Origin: Ferruginibacter paludis
GTDB lineage: Bacteria; Bacteroidota; Bacteroidia; Chitinophagales; Chitinophagaceae
NCBI RefSeq assembly: GCF_030409685.1
Contig: NZ_JAUFQJ010000004.1
Coordinates: 434,001-498,000, forward strand
Direction: 5' to 3'
DNA length: 64,000 nucleotides
How positions within the stretch are numbered: position 1 is the stretch's first letter; each line of letters opens with the position of its first letter. The notes under the pieces are model-generated. The model saw nothing but the letters and a program-made list of their open reading frames with translations. It had not been told where the DNA came from and searched no databases. Both the position numbers and the translations under genes were made by a program. Shown here one piece after another: positions 62,573 through 64,000 of the stretch.

Positions 62573-62803
62573 TTGTTTTCTTTCTTATCATCGCCGGCAA
62601 CGTATTAATAAGTGTTGTTGATAAGCGCTCCGAAATTATCAGGGGCTATTCAATTTCAATCTACAACTATCCGCTCCTTTCAATTATTCCTTTTTTCCTC
62701 ATCAACAATCAGTAAAATCACCAATTCAGGTGATTGTCGGCATACGGCTGATGCCGGTACCTTTGGCCATTACTATTTCAACCACTGTCTAAAATAGTGT
62801 TTC

Positions 62804-63565
62804 ATGAACCAATGCACTACGGGATCGAATGAGGGTAATGTTGTACAATTAAAGCATGATAACAAAGTAGTAACAGCATCCGCACAAAGAGGTAAGTATT
62901 TTTTTGTGATAATGGCATCTATTTTCCCTGTCATTTCACTTATTGGTTTTATCCCCAGCTACGTTGCCATGAATGCAGGAGAATTCAACATTCACTGGTC
63001 TGCGCATGTGCACGGTGCTTTAATGGTTAGCTGGCTGATAGTTTATATCCTCCAAAGCTGGCTGGCTTTAAAGGGCAACTTTAAATTCCACCGTGCACTG
63101 GGCTTATATGCCGCAGGGCTTGGTATCATTATCTGGTGTTCTATGGGCGTTGCATCTGCCCATGCGCTGATAGGCAACGCGGTTCCGGCAGATAGCTTTC
63201 TGTTTGATATTTTGCTGGTACAATTATACATTATGCAGGTATTTGGGTTCTTCTTTACCTGGGGCATTCTGGTAAGAAAAAACGGCCCGGCCCACAAGCG
63301 GTTGCTCTTTTTAGCAACACTGGTGCTAATGCAGGCTGCCATCGATCGCATGCCCTGGTTGCAAGCCGGCGCCTGGCCCTTTATCTGCCTGGATCTGATG
63401 CTTATTCCGCTTTTTATTTACGACTGGATTACACTAAAACGCATTCATCCTGTTACATGGACCGGCCTGCTGGTTTACATCGCTGCGCAGGTGGCCGTTA
63501 CTACCACATTTGGTTCACCGGCATGGCATACGTTCTGGTTTAATTTGGTGAGTAGATTTTATTAA
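62804..63565 (+). CDS. seven-helix membrane protein, possible haem-linked
   Basis: A 253-residue inner-membrane protein with seven hydrophobic helices, at about 30-52, 64-88, 94-121, 132-157, 164-183, 188-211 and 217-236. Helices two and three carry histidines (HWSAHVHGALMVSW, FHRALGLYAAGLG), a pattern seen in b-type cytochrome-like or oxidoreductase membrane proteins, but no named domain fits securely. A role as an electron-transfer or small-molecule membrane protein is only a guess. The gene stands alone after the LuxR regulator. Confidence 0.6.
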   Translation: MNQCTTGSNEGNVVQLKHDNKVVTASAQRGKYFFVIMASIFPVISLIGFIPSYVAMNAGEFNIHWSAHVHGALMVSWLIVYILQSWLALKGNFKFHRALGLYAAGLGIIIWCSMGVASAHALIGNAVPADSFLFDILLVQLYIMQVFGFFFTWGILVRKNGPAHKRLLFLATLVLMQAAIDRMPWLQAGAWPFICLDLMLIPLFIYDWITLKRIHPVTWTGLLVYIAAQVAVTTTFGSPAWHTFWFNLVSRFY

Positions 63566-64000
63566 ACAAGTGAGCAGGCTAGCGTTCCGCACAACCTCGA
63601 CACATTGTTCAAAATAGTTGATTTTTGCTCGTCCTCATAGTTAAAAAATTACCCCGTTTTATACGGCAGCATTATCAACATCGAATTTGCCTAAAAGGAA
63701 TCCATTGCAGGCGACCGAAGCTCTTTTGCATTTGAATTTTACAGCAATTGGTTCAACATTGCAATTGTATTTTGCCCAGCCTTTTCCGCCGGGATAAATG
63801 AATTCTAAACCAGGATCCGCATAGATTTTTATAACCCGCCGGCAGGTTCCTGCATTCAACAATAACTTTTGAAGTATCAGAAAATTAAGTCAATTTTAGC
63901 CGGACGATTTATATCTCTTTATCAGAAACATATATTTCTCTAAAACGAACTTCATAAATTTAAACCACTTGATATACTTGCTCCTCCGGCTAATTATGAA
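63566..64000. other. gene-poor end of the window with a doubtful Cys-rich frame
   Basis: The only open frame, 63659-63862 on the minus strand, starts at TTG and codes 67 residues with cysteines spaced as in NAGTCRRV, KYNCNVE, FKCKRAS and VACNGF. There is no ATG and no signal peptide in frame. It might be the C-terminal end of a small secreted protein broken upstream, or chance. I see nothing else. Confidence 0.3.

Noticed and set aside
1..64000. tRNA or rRNA genes
   Set aside because: I looked for the tRNA T-arm motif GGTTCGAATC and CCA ends and found no credible cloverleaf; no rRNA-like conserved stretch was seen.
1..64000. Insertion sequences or prophage
   Set aside because: No transposase, integrase or phage structural gene is present; palindromic repeats alone do not show an autonomous element.

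Overview
The window is ordinary chromosomal DNA of a Bacteroidota bacterium, most likely of the Chitinophagaceae/Chitinophagales group. The case rests on a type IX secretion sorting domain at the end of a large M12B protease, a LytS-type kinase with a two-component-propeller sensor paired with a LytTR regulator, DUF5117-type metalloproteases, L,D-transpeptidase of the YkuD_2 type, many lipoprotein signals, AT-rich spacers and starts without clear Shine-Dalgarno sequences. The taxonomic placement is inference from gene content only. I saw no tRNA, rRNA, CRISPR array, transposase or phage gene.

Region by region. 1-8.3 kb is housekeeping: cmk, clpC, a STAS protein, rnz, a secreted esterase, dapA and an L,D-transpeptidase. 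8.5-15.7 kb is a pentose-phosphate cluster, all on the minus strand, in transcription order tkt, rpiB, a HAD phosphatase, gnd, zwf, pgl. 16.2-21.0 kb holds a SnoaL-like protein, panD, and a secreted sugar-oxidation set (DUF1080 protein, PQQ-dehydrogenase/cytochrome c lipoprotein, TIM-barrel sugar isomerase lipoprotein). 22.3-27.8 kb is the most distinctive part: a four-gene operon of an ECF-like sigma factor, a one-pass membrane TPR protein that looks like its anti-sigma factor, a subtilisin-family lipoprotein and a secreted, membrane-anchored TPR-CHAT (caspase-like) protease. All catalytic residues are present in both proteases, so this reads as an envelope protease pair under its own sigma factor.

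29.6-37.6 kb is a lipid/lipoprotein trafficking block: an MlaE-MlaF-MlaD importer-type set followed by a LolA-like chaperone, two FtsX-type permeases, a LolD-like ATPase and an outer-membrane beta-barrel. 37.8-51.2 kb carries an RmuC-like coiled-coil protein, a frameshifted beta-barrel gene, a lipoprotein metalloprotease, a GH9 cellulase-type enzyme, an Omp85-like barrel and the T9SS-exported M12B protease. 51.9-63.6 kb has two two-component systems (LytS/LytTR and a TPR-kinase/LuxR pair), a metallophosphoesterase, a secreted TPR protein, a DUF2264 protein and a seven-helix membrane protein.

Several intergenic repeats recur: a family with the core GTACAAGAG-TGCGACGCC (at 5.1, 13.6, 34.3 and 42.9 kb), some copies of which carry an extra 15-nt palindrome between the two halves; a heptamer repeat GTTATAA x4 placed just upstream of both zwf and rpiB; and hairpin-rich DNA at 43-43.7 kb.
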